A stretch of 64,000 nucleotides of DNA from Sphingomonas sp. LC-1 (GTDB lineage: Bacteria; Pseudomonadota; Alphaproteobacteria; Sphingomonadales; Sphingomonadaceae): the NCBI RefSeq assembly GCF_025371035.1, contig NZ_JANZXB010000001.1:186001-250000 (forward strand), written 5' to 3'. Positions 47,417-57,562 of the stretch are shown piece by piece. A program made the position numbers and the translations under genes. The number at the start of each line of letters is the position of its first letter. Position 1 is the first letter of the stretch. The notes beneath the pieces were generated by a model. The model made no database searches and had not been told where the DNA came from. It saw only the letters and a list, made by a program, of their open reading frames with translations.

Positions 47417-48775
47417 ATGGTCAACGATCTGATTGCCGGTGTCACCGCCGGTTTCCGTTCCTCCCGGCGCGGCCTGTCCATCGCCGATCTCGTCGATACG
47501 CTCCAGTCGCTGCCCGTCGAGGAAGCGGCCGATGCCCTGACGCAAATGCCCGATGCACGCGCGGTCGCGGTGCTCGACAGCCCGGAGCTGCGCTGTGCCG
47601 CCGAAATGCTGGCGCTGCTGCCCCCCGCACGCGCCGCCGCTCTGGTCTCGCAAATGGCGGAGGACCGCGCCGCCGACGTGCTGGCCGAGTTGGACGAGGC
47701 GGACGCCGCGCCGATCCGGGCCGAACTCCCCGCCCCCGTTCGCGCGTCGATCGACACGCTGCTCCGCTGGCCGCCGGACAGCGCGGGCGGCATGATGACG
47801 ACCGAATATGTCGCCGCCTCCGCAGACGCCAGCGTCGCCGAGGTGCTGGCGCATATCCGCACCGTCGAGCGCAGCCGCGAGACCGTCTATTCGGTCTTCC
47901 TGCTCGAACCGCAGGGGCGGCTGGTCGCCACCGTCTCGCTGCGCCAGTTGATCGCCGCCGAGCCGGACTCGCACGCCATTGATCTTGCGCGCGGCCATGA
48001 TCCGATCACCGTCGCACCCACCACCGACCGCGAAGAGGTGGCGCACCTGATCCGCCGCCACGATCTGCTCGCCTTGCCCGTCACCGACGAGCAGGGTCGC
48101 CCGATCGGCATCGTCACCGTCGACGACGTGCTCGACGCGCTGGTCGCCGCGCATACCGAGGATACGCAGAAGTTCGGCGGCGTCGAGGCGCTGGACAATC
48201 CCTATCTGGAGACCGGCTTCCTCGCGATGATCCGCAAGCGCGCCGGGTGGCTGAGCATCCTGTTCTTTTCCGAGATGCTGACCGCCAGCGCGATGCAGCA
48301 TTTCGAATCCGAACTGGAGCGCGCGGTCGTGCTGACGTTGTTCATCCCGCTCATCATGAGTTCGGGCGGCAATAGCGGCAGCCAGGCGACCTCGCTCATC
48401 ATCCGGGCACTCGCGCTGGGTCAGGTGCGCCTGCGCGACTGGTGGCGCGTGGCGCTGCGCGAGCTTCCGGCGGGGATGACGCTGGGGGCGATACTGGGGC
48501 TGCTCGGCATCGCGCGGATCGCCTTGTGGCAGACGATCGGTTTTTACGATTACGGGCCGCATTGGGTGCTGGTGGCGACGACGGTCGGCACGGGGCTGAT
48601 CGGCATCGTCACCTTCGGCTCGCTGGCGGGATCGATGCTACCCTTCGTCCTGCAACGGCTGGGCTTCGATCCGGCCAGCGCATCGGCGCCGTTCGTGGCG
48701 ACTTTGGTCGATGTGACGGGGCTGGTGATCTATTTCACCATCGCGCTGGCGATCCTGTCGGGGACGTTGCTCTAA
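47417..48775 (+). CDS. mgtE: Magnesium transporter MgtE
   Basis: 452 residues, standard for MgtE. N-domain (LVDTLQSLPVEEAADALTQMP...) of superhelical repeats, a CBS pair (~120-250: RETVYSVFLLEPQGRLVATVS, PVTDEQGRPIGIVTVDDVLD), then five membrane helices from ~280 with RAGWLSILFFSEML, MSSGGNSGSQATSLIIRALALG (pore) and the C-terminal LVIYFTIALAIL. It conducts Mg2+ inward and is gated by Mg2+ at the N/CBS domains. ATG 47417 is placed by GAAAGG 6 bases upstream; the frame is open further 5' without homology. Confidence 0.97.
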   Translation: MVNDLIAGVTAGFRSSRRGLSIADLVDTLQSLPVEEAADALTQMPDARAVAVLDSPELRCAAEMLALLPPARAAALVSQMAEDRAADVLAELDEADAAPIRAELPAPVRASIDTLLRWPPDSAGGMMTTEYVAASADASVAEVLAHIRTVERSRETVYSVFLLEPQGRLVATVSLRQLIAAEPDSHAIDLARGHDPITVAPTTDREEVAHLIRRHDLLALPVTDEQGRPIGIVTVDDVLDALVAAHTEDTQKFGGVEALDNPYLETGFLAMIRKRAGWLSILFFSEMLTASAMQHFESELERAVVLTLFIPLIMSSGGNSGSQATSLIIRALALGQVRLRDWWRVALRELPAGMTLGAILGLLGIARIALWQTIGFYDYGPHWVLVATTVGTGLIGIVTFGSLAGSMLPFVLQRLGFDPASASAPFVATLVDVTGLVIYFTIALAILSGTLL

Positions 48776-48795
48776 GCTCCAATATCCGATTGAGC

Positions 48796-48829
48796 GGAGG
48801 GGGGGCGGCGCTGGCGGCGCCCCCCTCCC
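48796..48829. terminator. Terminator-like GC hairpin
   Basis: An imperfect G-run/C-run stem (GGAGGGGGGGCG paired with CGCCCCCCTCC) centred in the 103-base gap between the convergent mgtE and GH16 genes. A second short hairpin CTCCCC-GTGC-GGGGAG lies at about 48849-48866. Neither has a clear T tract. Confidence 0.5.
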
Positions 48830-48878
48830 TCGGTCATGCTGACCACCTCCTCCCCGTGCGGGGGGAGACGATTGCGAC

Positions 48879-49739
48879 CTAGCGCTTCCAGTAGCGGACA
48901 TAATCCACGGCCATATGCTGCGGCAGCGCGGCGTCGTCGACGCCCTTCTGCCCACCCCAGTCGCCGCCGACCGCCAGGTTCAGGATCAGCGAATAGGGCC
49001 GCGTGAAGGGCCATGCCGCCGCGCCGCCGGGCTTGTCGTTCTTCACCTGCATATAGCCGCGACCGTCCACGCCGATGGTGATGACATCGGGTGTCCAGTC
49101 GAGTTGATAACGATGAAATTCCGTGCAGGCATTGGCGACGTTCGTCTCGCTGCCCCGCTGCGTCTTCCTGACGTGATTATAGGCCGCCGAATGGACGGTG
49201 GCGTGGATGACATTGGGGTTCCATCCGACCATCTCCATGATGTCGATCTCGCCGCCGTCGGGCCAGCGCGCGCCATCCATCGGGAGGAGCCAGATGGCAG
49301 GCCACATGCCCCGGCCACAGGGCAGCTTGGCGCGCACTTCGTAAAAGCCATAACCCAGCGTCTTCTGCGTCACCAGCTTGGCCGAGCTATAGGCCTGTCC
49401 GCCCCAGTCCGGCTCGTTTTCAGCGCTCTCTCGCCGCGCCTCGATGACCAGTGCGCCATTCTCCACCCGCGCATTGTCGCGTTTCGGCCCGACATAATAT
49501 TGCAGTTCGTGATTGGGCCAGCCGCGCTTGTTCGCCGACACGTCCCAGCGCCAGCGGCTGGGATCGATCCTGCGGTTGAATTCGTCGCCAAAGGTCGGCG
49601 CGGTCCGGGGCGTCGTCATCGGGCCGTCAAATTGGGTGTTGGTCGCCCCCAGCGTCTCGGTCCGGGTTTCCTGCGCGTGCACCTCCCCCGTCGCCAGCAG
49701 GGAGGCCCCAGCCAGCATCGCCCAAGCCCAACGCCTCAT
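48879..49739 (-). CDS. GH16-family endo-beta-glucanase/laminarinase-like enzyme
   Basis: 286 residues. Signal peptide (WAWAMLAGASLLATGEVHAQ). GH16 jelly roll: TFGDEFNRRIDPSRWRWD, NHELQYYVGP, YGFYEVRAKLP, catalytic GGEIDIMEMVG (E-I-D-I-M-E) and HRYQLDWTPD; ends YVRYWKR. It hydrolyses beta-1,3 or mixed-linkage glucans. It is not part of the xylan cluster proper and has no LacI-type site in its upstream region. The start 49739 follows GGAGAG; the frame open upstream overlaps the SDR gene shadow. Confidence 0.92.
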   Translation of the reverse strand: MRRWAWAMLAGASLLATGEVHAQETRTETLGATNTQFDGPMTTPRTAPTFGDEFNRRIDPSRWRWDVSANKRGWPNHELQYYVGPKRDNARVENGALVIEARRESAENEPDWGGQAYSSAKLVTQKTLGYGFYEVRAKLPCGRGMWPAIWLLPMDGARWPDGGEIDIMEMVGWNPNVIHATVHSAAYNHVRKTQRGSETNVANACTEFHRYQLDWTPDVITIGVDGRGYMQVKNDKPGGAAAWPFTRPYSLILNLAVGGDWGGQKGVDDAALPQHMAVDYVRYWKR

Positions 49740-49816
49740 CGCCTCTCTCCCATGGTCCTTTGCCCGCCAGCCTAATCCCCTCCTCCGTAAAAGGCCATGC
49801 CGGCGGGCCGGGGACC

Positions 49817-50620
49817 TCATCCGGCGATGGTGAAGACCGAACCCGAATCCACGCGTATCCCCGCACCGTTGATGAAGCTCGCCCGCTCCGACACCAGAAA
49901 GGCGACGGCGGCGGCGACTTCCTCCGCCTTGCCGCGGCGCTTCAACACCATGCCGGGGCGCTCCTCGTCGAGGAAGCTGTCGATCGCCTCGTCGAAGCTC
50001 ATGCCCTTTTCCTCGGCGCGCTTCTCCATCATCTTGTCGGTCATCGGCGTCGCGATGAAGGCGGGCGAGACGGTGTTCACCAGAACATTGTCGCCGCCAT
50101 AAGCCTTGGACAATCCTTTCGCGAGGCTGAGGATGCCAGCCTTGGATGCGCAATAAGGCAGTTCCTCGACATAGGGCTGTACCGCATCTTCCGATGCGAA
50201 CAGGACCACCCGGCCCCAGCCCTTGCGGCGCATCGCTGGGATCGCCTCGCGGCACATGCGCACCGCGCCCATCAGGTTGATGTCCAGCGTCTCCAGCCAG
50301 CCGTCATCGCCCGTTTCCAGAAAGTCGCCCTGCGCGCCGGTGACGCCCGCCGCATTGATATAGATGTCGGGCTCGCCCAGCTTGTCGCGAACCTCGCGCC
50401 ACAAAGCCGTGACCTCGTCCGGCTTGGTCACGTCACCGGTGACCGCGATCACCTCGCCCAGCGGAGCAAGTTCCTCGACCGCTTCATCAAGCGTGCCGCC
50501 CGGCTTGTCGGTCAGGGCGACGCGCACCCCGGCCTCCAGCAACAACCGTGCGGTTTCCTTGCCCATGCCCGAATCCGATCCGCTGATCAGTGCGATGCGG
50601 CCATTGATACCCAGATCCAT
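49817..50620 (-). CDS. Short-chain dehydrogenase/reductase
   Basis: 267 residues. SDR signature: ALISGSDSGMGKETA (a Gly-rich cofactor loop with Ser-Asp-Ser rather than Ala-Ser), DVTKPDEV, YINAAGVTG, the catalytic Ser in VVLFASEDAVQPYVEELPYCASKAG (Tyr-x-x-x-Lys). The Asp after beta2 (ALTDKPGG) suggests NAD preference. The long insert KRAEEKGMSFDEAIDSFL sits in the substrate loop. The substrate is unknown. It is 77 bases upstream of GH16 on the same strand. Confidence 0.88.
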   Translation of the reverse strand: MDLGINGRIALISGSDSGMGKETARLLLEAGVRVALTDKPGGTLDEAVEELAPLGEVIAVTGDVTKPDEVTALWREVRDKLGEPDIYINAAGVTGAQGDFLETGDDGWLETLDINLMGAVRMCREAIPAMRRKGWGRVVLFASEDAVQPYVEELPYCASKAGILSLAKGLSKAYGGDNVLVNTVSPAFIATPMTDKMMEKRAEEKGMSFDEAIDSFLDEERPGMVLKRRGKAEEVAAAVAFLVSERASFINGAGIRVDSGSVFTIAG

Positions 50621-50832
50621 CGTCTTGCTCCTTCGTCGCCTTGCGCCCATGCAAATGATCGGGTCGGGGCGGCGGCGCCCCATGTCATCGATGCAGATCA
50701 ATATTGCGCCGATGAAAGGTCGAACCGGCATAGGGTTCCGAGGATAAGTCTTTGATCCCCGGCGGAACGACGCCATCCCCCGCCCGTTCGAAAACGCAAC
50801 CGATCCTGGGGGAGTCCCGAACGTTGCGCCCG

Positions 50833-53800
50833 ATGTCAGACGCCGAAATCGCCACCATGCCCCCGTCGGGGGACGGACCCCACACAATGCTGGGCGTGAC
50901 CGAACTCGCGGCGGGTGCGGCCGAGCAATTGCAACGGTCCGACATCCTATTGGCGGCGACCGACGAGACGCGCGCCCTCGCCGTCACGCGTGTTCTGGCC
51001 GCGATCATGCCCGATGCGACGATCCTGTTCTGCCCCGGATCGGACGCACTGCCCGGCGACGACGCGCCCGCCTCCCCCGCCAATGTGGGTCAGCGCGTGT
51101 CGGCGCTCCATGCCCTGCGTGCGGCGCTGGCAGCGAAGACGCGTGGCCGGATCGCTCTGGTAACCTCGGGCGAGGCGCTGGCGCGGGCGCTGCCCTCACC
51201 CGCGACCTTCGATGCCGAGCCGCCTTGCGTCGCCAAGGACGAGCCGTGCGACCTGACGCGACTTTACGACCTGCTGCTCGAACTCGGCTATATCGCGGAC
51301 GAACGGGTGGACGAACCCGGCGAGGTGGCGCTTCGCGGCCAGGTGCTGGACGTGTTTCCCGCCGATGCCGAACAACCGCTGCGTATCGAGGTGACCGATG
51401 GGCGGATCGCTGCGATCCGCTCTTACGATCCCGCCGACCAGCGCAGCACGGGCGAAGTCGACCGCCGTGAACTGGGCCGGGTGGCCGAACCCGCGCCGGG
51501 CAGCGAGCCGACGAGCCTGATCGAACATCTGCCCGACGCGCATCTCATCATCGAGCCGGCCGCCGACGAACGCCGTCGTCGCCGGCTGCTTCTGAGCGCC
51601 GATGTCGCCAAGCGCGGCTCAAAGCGCGCGTCGCGTGACATGATCGCGGACAAGTGCTGGTCCGCCCTGCTTGCCGATCGCCGGACCGCCGCCATCGACC
51701 GGATCGGTGAAGTGCCGCCACGCTTCGTCGAGCGCCGCGCACCCTTGCGGGACTTTGCCGCAAAGGCACGGGCCGCCCGCGAAAAGGGCATGCGTGTCGT
51801 CCTGGTCGGCAGCGAACGCGACCTTCGCTTTCTGGGGCGGCGGGTGGACAATGTCCTGCGAACCCCTTCGGTCCGGGTCAAAAGCTGGTCGGAGGTGATG
51901 AAGGCCGCGCCCGGCGCGTTGTTGATGCTGGCCGCGCCTGCCGAGCGCGGCTTCGAGCGAAAGGGTATCCTAGCGGTCACCGCCGCCGATTTGCTGGGTA
52001 GTCGCGCGGATCGGGAAGACGGCAAGGCACGGCGGGTCGACCTGTCGTTGATCCATACCGCCGAAATCCGGGTCGGCGACACCGTCATCCACGAGGATCA
52101 CGGCATCGCCACCGTCGAGGGGATCGAGCCGATCGACATGCAGGACGGGGTCCAGGGCGATGCGATCAAGCTCGCCTATGCCAAGTCGGCGACCCGCCTC
52201 GTTCCGGTGGCGGAGGCGGATCGGCTGTGGCGTTATGGCGGCGAGGATGACGCGGTCCGCGCCGATACGCTCGACGGGAAGAGCTGGCACGAGCGCCGCA
52301 GGGGCATCGACGAGGCGATTGCCGAGACCGCCCGCCACCTGACCGAGATGGCTGCCGAACGCGCCGGGCAACATGCCCCGGTGCTCGATCCGCCGGTGGC
52401 CGACTATGAGCGCTTCGCCGCCGGTTTTCCGTTCAGCGAAACCCCCGACCAGTTGACCGCGATCGAGGCGGTGCGTGCCGACCTGTCATCGGGCCGCCCG
52501 ATGGATCGCCTGATCGTCGGCGATGTCGGCTTCGGCAAGACCGAGGTCGCCTTGCGCGCCGCCGCCATCGCCGCTTTGGCGGGGCGGCAGGTGGCGCTCG
52601 CCGCACCGACCACGGTGCTCGCACGCCAGCATCTCGACAGCTTCACCCGCCGCTTTGCCGATAGCGGCATCACCGTCGCCGGGCTGTCGCGCCTGTCCTC
52701 CGCCGCGGAGAAGCGCCAGGTCAAGGCGGGGCTGGCCGATGGCAGCATCCGGGTCGTGATCGGCACCGGCGCGGTCGCGGCCAAAGGCGTCGCCTATAAG
52801 GACCTTGCCCTGGTCATAGTCGATGAGGAGCAGCGCTTCGGTGCCAGCGACAAGGCACGGCTCCAGGCGCTGTCCGCCGGGCATGTCCTGACCCTGTCGG
52901 CGACGCCGATCCCGCGCACGCTGCAATCCGCCCTAGTGGGACTGCGGCAATTGTCGATCATCGCGACCCCGCCCGCCCGGCGCCAGCCCATCCGCACCGC
53001 CGTGTCGGCATTCTCGCCCGAAACGCTGCGTGCGGCCCTGCTACGCGAGCGATCGCGCGGCGGGCAGAGTTTCGTGGTCGTGCCCCGCATCGCCGATATG
53101 GCCCCCCTCGCCGAGAAGCTCGCCAAGATCGTTCCCGAACTGGAGGTGCTGCAAGCCCATGGCAAGCTGCCGGCCGCCGAAATCGACGATGTGATGGTGC
53201 GTTTCGGGCGCGGCGACGGCGACGTCCTGCTAGCGACCAACATCATCGAGGCCGGACTGGACGTGCCGCGCGCCAACACCATGGCGGTCGTCCATGCCGA
53301 CCGCTTCGGCCTGTCGCAGCTTCACCAGTTGCGTGGGCGGGTCGGGCGCGGTCATCGGCGCGGGCAGGTGCTGCTGTTCACCGAGGCCGACGACGCCATC
53401 GCCCCGCATACGCTCAAACGGCTGCGGACGCTGGAGGCGTTCGACCGGCTGGGCGCGGGCTTCGCGATCAGCGCGCGCGACCTGGACATGCGCGGCGCCG
53501 GGGACCTGCTGGGCGATACGCAGGCGGGGCATATGCGGCTGATCGGCGTCGAACTTTACCAGCAACTGCTGGAGGATGCGCTCCGCACTGCGCGGGGCGA
53601 GACGGTGGAGCGCTGGACACCCGAGTTACAGGTCGGGGTCGAGGGACGCCTGCCCGCCGACTGGATTCCGGACGAGGATCTGCGCATCTCGCTCTATGCC
53701 CGGTTGGGACGGCTGCGCGACGATGCCGAACTGGACGATTTCGAGGGGGAGCTGGAGGATCGCTTCGGCGAACTGCCCGAAGAGGCCCGCCTGCTGATCG

Positions 53801-54009
53801 CGCTCGCCCGGTTGCGGGAGCGGATGCGCGCCCTGGGGATCGCACGGGTCGATGCCGGACCCGCCGCCATCGCGCTCACCCCGCATGGCCGCGATGCCGA
53901 ACTGGATGGGATAGAGGGGCTGGAAGAGAAGAATGGCCGCTTCCTGCTCAAGGAACGGCACGACGCTCCCGCCGAGCGCCTTTCGCGTCTGGCCGATCTG
54001 CTCGCCTGA
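50833..54009 (+). CDS. Mfd-like transcription-repair coupling helicase (probable paralogue)
   Basis: 1058 residues from ATG 50833; a TTG at 50752 is a weaker option. N-terminal UvrB-like module (RGQVLDVFPADAEQPLRIEVTDGRI, ~170), CarD-like RNA-polymerase-interacting domain (VGDTVIHEDHGIATVEGIEPI, ~410), then RecG/Mfd translocase: Walker A GDVGFGKTEVA (~562), DEEQRFG (~663), SATPIPRTLQSALVGLRQLS and LHQLRGRVGRG. The TRG-region sequence SFVVVPRIADM differs from the usual Mfd YLxNxVxxI, and the protein is about 90 residues short of canonical Mfd. So it may be a second, divergent copy rather than the housekeeping one. Confidence 0.8.
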   Translation: MSDAEIATMPPSGDGPHTMLGVTELAAGAAEQLQRSDILLAATDETRALAVTRVLAAIMPDATILFCPGSDALPGDDAPASPANVGQRVSALHALRAALAAKTRGRIALVTSGEALARALPSPATFDAEPPCVAKDEPCDLTRLYDLLLELGYIADERVDEPGEVALRGQVLDVFPADAEQPLRIEVTDGRIAAIRSYDPADQRSTGEVDRRELGRVAEPAPGSEPTSLIEHLPDAHLIIEPAADERRRRRLLLSADVAKRGSKRASRDMIADKCWSALLADRRTAAIDRIGEVPPRFVERRAPLRDFAAKARAAREKGMRVVLVGSERDLRFLGRRVDNVLRTPSVRVKSWSEVMKAAPGALLMLAAPAERGFERKGILAVTAADLLGSRADREDGKARRVDLSLIHTAEIRVGDTVIHEDHGIATVEGIEPIDMQDGVQGDAIKLAYAKSATRLVPVAEADRLWRYGGEDDAVRADTLDGKSWHERRRGIDEAIAETARHLTEMAAERAGQHAPVLDPPVADYERFAAGFPFSETPDQLTAIEAVRADLSSGRPMDRLIVGDVGFGKTEVALRAAAIAALAGRQVALAAPTTVLARQHLDSFTRRFADSGITVAGLSRLSSAAEKRQVKAGLADGSIRVVIGTGAVAAKGVAYKDLALVIVDEEQRFGASDKARLQALSAGHVLTLSATPIPRTLQSALVGLRQLSIIATPPARRQPIRTAVSAFSPETLRAALLRERSRGGQSFVVVPRIADMAPLAEKLAKIVPELEVLQAHGKLPAAEIDDVMVRFGRGDGDVLLATNIIEAGLDVPRANTMAVVHADRFGLSQLHQLRGRVGRGHRRGQVLLFTEADDAIAPHTLKRLRTLEAFDRLGAGFAISARDLDMRGAGDLLGDTQAGHMRLIGVELYQQLLEDALRTARGETVERWTPELQVGVEGRLPADWIPDEDLRISLYARLGRLRDDAELDDFEGELEDRFGELPEEARLLIALARLRERMRALGIARVDAGPAAIALTPHGRDAELDGIEGLEEKNGRFLLKERHDAPAERLSRLADLLA

Positions 54010-54086
54010 CCGTCATCTTGACCCAGGCCATTGGCCGCTATCGCCGGACGGCATAAGAGCAGCGCCGATACGAGAGGACTTTTCCC

Positions 54087-55163
<1,077 letters not shown>

Positions 55164-55175
55164 CCCGAACAGGAC

Positions 55176-55210
55176 GATGCGCCCGACCCCGTGACAGGAT
55201 CGGGCGCATC
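55176..55210. terminator. Bidirectional terminator hairpin
   Basis: A perfect 11-bp stem GATGCGCCCGA (55176-55186) / TCGGGCGCATC (55200-55210), 13-base loop, between the convergent aldo/keto reductase (ends 55163) and Gly-rich protein gene (ends 55229). Confidence 0.75.
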
Positions 55211-55228
55211 ATGTTGCGCTGATCGGAC

Positions 55229-56104
55229 TTAGTCGGCGGCCTTCTTCACCTCGCCCTGTCCCATGGCCGAAATCAGCGCACTGCCCGAACCCGAGAAATT
55301 GGCGGCGGGCAGATCGGCCACGCGGTTGCCGACCTTCACCAGCACCCGCTCGACCGCACCCTGGGCGTTGGTGCGGACCGATTGCACCGCGCCGATCGCA
55401 CGGCCCCGCGCATCGGTCACCGCCATGCCCGGATTGACGGGAAAGCCTCCCGCCTGCGCCGCGCCGCTACCGGCCAGCGCCAGATTGCCGGTGGCGGACA
55501 GGTTGCCGCCAGCCCCGGACAGCGCGCCCGATCCCGAACCCGCCGTCGATCCGGCGACATTGCCGCCAGTCGCCGCCGCCCGGTCGGCCAGGTTGGACAC
55601 GGCGCCGCGCGCCCGATTGCCTACCGCACCCGCCGTATTGCGCGCCCGCTCGGCGACATTGCCGACGGTGTTCACGCCGCGCCCCGCAGCATCGCGCACC
55701 GCATCGGTGCCGATCAGTTGCGCATCGACGCCGCCGCCAAGCGAACCCGAAGCCGAGCCGCTGCCCGATCCCGATGCCCGCCCGATCCGGGTCGCGCTGT
55801 CCAGCGTCGAGCCACCCGAGGCATCGCCCGACGCCGCCACCCGTCCGCGGCGCAGATCGACGCTGCGGTCCGCCCGTGCCGAGCCCCGCGTGCGGGTCGC
55901 GGTATCCGTCGCGATCCGGCCCTGATCGGCCATGCTACCCAGCGAGCCCGTCGCCGATCCGGCCACGCCGCCCGTCGCACCGCCGAGTTGACCACCCAGA
56001 CCACCGGCCAGTCCACCGGCACCACCAAGCAATTGTGCCGAAGCGGGCATCGCCACCAGCGCCACGGCAAGGATCGCGCTGCTCGAAAGAAATTTCTTCA
56101 TCAT
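55229..56104 (-). CDS. Secreted Gly/Ala/Ser-rich protein with PRC-barrel-like C-terminus
   Basis: 291 residues. Signal peptide (KKFLSSSAILAVALVAMPASAQ) and a long low-complexity region of Gly, Ala, Ser and Arg (~25-215, e.g. GSGSGSASGSLGGG). The C-terminal ~70 residues (MAVTDARGRAIGAVQSVRTN, then VLVKVGNRVADLPAANF) resemble a PRC-barrel. Likely periplasmic or envelope-associated; function unknown. The start 56104 is first of two ATGs after AGGAGA. Its promoter repeats the motif found for the neighbouring sigma factor and protease. Confidence 0.8.
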   Translation of the reverse strand: MMKKFLSSSAILAVALVAMPASAQLLGGAGGLAGGLGGQLGGATGGVAGSATGSLGSMADQGRIATDTATRTRGSARADRSVDLRRGRVAASGDASGGSTLDSATRIGRASGSGSGSASGSLGGGVDAQLIGTDAVRDAAGRGVNTVGNVAERARNTAGAVGNRARGAVSNLADRAAATGGNVAGSTAGSGSGALSGAGGNLSATGNLALAGSGAAQAGGFPVNPGMAVTDARGRAIGAVQSVRTNAQGAVERVLVKVGNRVADLPAANFSGSGSALISAMGQGEVKKAAD

Positions 56105-56129
56105 CGTTCTCCTTAACTTCTGGAACGAC

Positions 56130-56156
56130 AACGGCGCGGCCTTCCGGTTTAATCCC
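56130..56156 (-). promoter_or_regulatory. Candidate ECF-type promoter of the Gly-rich protein gene
   Basis: Minus strand: GGGATTAAAC (plus 56147-56156), with CGTT at plus 56130-56133. GGGAT to CGTT spacing is 18, identical to the two promoters at 57510-57543. Confidence 0.55.
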
Positions 56157-56171
56157 GACTTTTTTTGAAGA

Positions 56172-57464
56172 TCATGGTGCCGGGGTACGACATTCCCCGC
56201 AAACCATTCCACGGCCAAAGTTTTTATCATGGCCCCTTGCCCCCAGATCCTTCGCTTCGCCGTCTATCCGGGCGAGGACCGCGCGTGCCTGACCGGGATT
56301 CAGCGCCGGATAGACAGCGGCGATCCGCCCCGCGACCAGCGGCGCGGCAAAGGACGTGCCCCGCACCTTCATCCGCCGAGCGCCCAGTCCGATCGCCAGC
56401 ATGTCCGCACCCGGCGCGACATAGTCGATATGCGATGCCCGCCCCGCCTCGATCAGCAGACGGTTGCGCGCATCGACCCCGCTGACCGCCACGACGCCGG
56501 GATAGGAGGCCGGATAGGCGGGGGGCGAGGCGGGACCGTTATTGCCGACCGCCGCGACGATGATCAGTCCCCGCGCCTGCGCCGCCGCCACGACCCGCGC
56601 GAGCAGCGGATTGGCGGGCCCGACGAGACTGATCGTCGCGACCGGCACCCGCTGTTCGACCAGCCAACCCAGCGCCTTGGCGATGGCAGTCGCATTGCCG
56701 CCCGCAGGGTCGGTGCCATAGACATCCGCCGACGCGATCCGCGCGCCGGGCAGCGATCCCCGGACCGGGCCCTTGCCCGAAATCAAGGAAGCGACGGCGG
56801 TGCCGTGGTCGTCCGGCCTGGGCGCGCCCGTCGCGAAACCGCGCATCAGCGCCGCCCCCTCAACTCCACCATCGATCACGCCGACCATCGCGGCCGGCCC
56901 GTCCACCGATGCCCCGTCCGCACCCATCGGCGTCACCGTCCCCGTGCCGCTGGCCAGATGAAGCTGGTCCGCGCTGACCTCACCACCCAACCTGGCGATC
57001 ACGTCCAGCGCCTTCTTCAACGGCAGGCCGCGCGGCACCCGCAATCGGGCGAAGGACACGCCCAGTACGTCGTCGCGCTCGATCACCACGAAGCCTTGCG
57101 CGGCAACAGCGGCCAGCAGCGCGTCGCTCGGCGCGTCCACGACCACTTCACCAGCGCGCGCGGGAAATCCGTTCGGATCGAGCGCGATCGCATCGGGATG
57201 ATCGCGCACCAACTGAGCGTAAGCGGCGCGTCGGAGATCGTCGAGCCGGTTGGCCGCTGCCCGGGCCGTCCCCTCGACGCCGTTGCGAATGGGATCGACC
57301 ACCCCCTCGACCATCGGCCGGATCGTCGAAGGAAGGCCACCCGGCAAGGACGGCAGACTGGGCAAAGCCCCGCCTAGCTGCGCATCGGCACTTCCGACCC
57401 CGAGCGCACAGCCGGTCATGGCGGCCATCACGCCCAGAAACCGAAAGCACCGTTTGCTCACCAC
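56172..57464 (-). CDS. S8-family (subtilisin-like) serine protease
   Basis: 430 residues. Signal peptide at ~1-28 (FLGVMAAMTGCALGVGSADA), a pro-region to ~180, then the S8 domain: Asp in MVGVIDGGV, His in DDHGTAVASLISG, oxyanion Asn in AAVGNNGPASPP, Ser in RGTSFAAPLVAGR. The triad is intact. It is secreted or periplasmic. It is divergent from an ECF sigma factor and shares a symmetric promoter region with it, so it may belong to that regulon. The start is GTG 57464 or the adjacent GTG 57461, after GGAGAG. Confidence 0.92.
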   Translation of the reverse strand: MVSKRCFRFLGVMAAMTGCALGVGSADAQLGGALPSLPSLPGGLPSTIRPMVEGVVDPIRNGVEGTARAAANRLDDLRRAAYAQLVRDHPDAIALDPNGFPARAGEVVVDAPSDALLAAVAAQGFVVIERDDVLGVSFARLRVPRGLPLKKALDVIARLGGEVSADQLHLASGTGTVTPMGADGASVDGPAAMVGVIDGGVEGAALMRGFATGAPRPDDHGTAVASLISGKGPVRGSLPGARIASADVYGTDPAGGNATAIAKALGWLVEQRVPVATISLVGPANPLLARVVAAAQARGLIIVAAVGNNGPASPPAYPASYPGVVAVSGVDARNRLLIEAGRASHIDYVAPGADMLAIGLGARRMKVRGTSFAAPLVAGRIAAVYPALNPGQARAVLARIDGEAKDLGARGHDKNFGRGMVCGECRTPAP

Positions 57465-57509
57465 CGCTCTCCCATTGAAAAATTCGACCTGACATGGATT
57501 AGACGAACA

Positions 57510-57543
57510 GGGATTAAACGATCCCGGTCATCCGTTTCATCCC
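57510..57543. promoter_or_regulatory. Symmetric divergent ECF-type promoter pair
   Basis: Plus strand: GGGAT (57510-57514), 18 bases, CGTTT (57533-57537), toward the sigma gene. Minus strand: GGGAT (plus 57539-57543), 18 bases, CGTTT (plus 57516-57520), toward the protease gene. The outer 11 positions of each side form an inverted repeat GGGAT-n-AAACG. The implied leaders are ~18 bases (sigma) and ~45 bases (protease). Confidence 0.55.
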
Positions 57544-57562
57544 TGTCATCAAGGAACCACGC

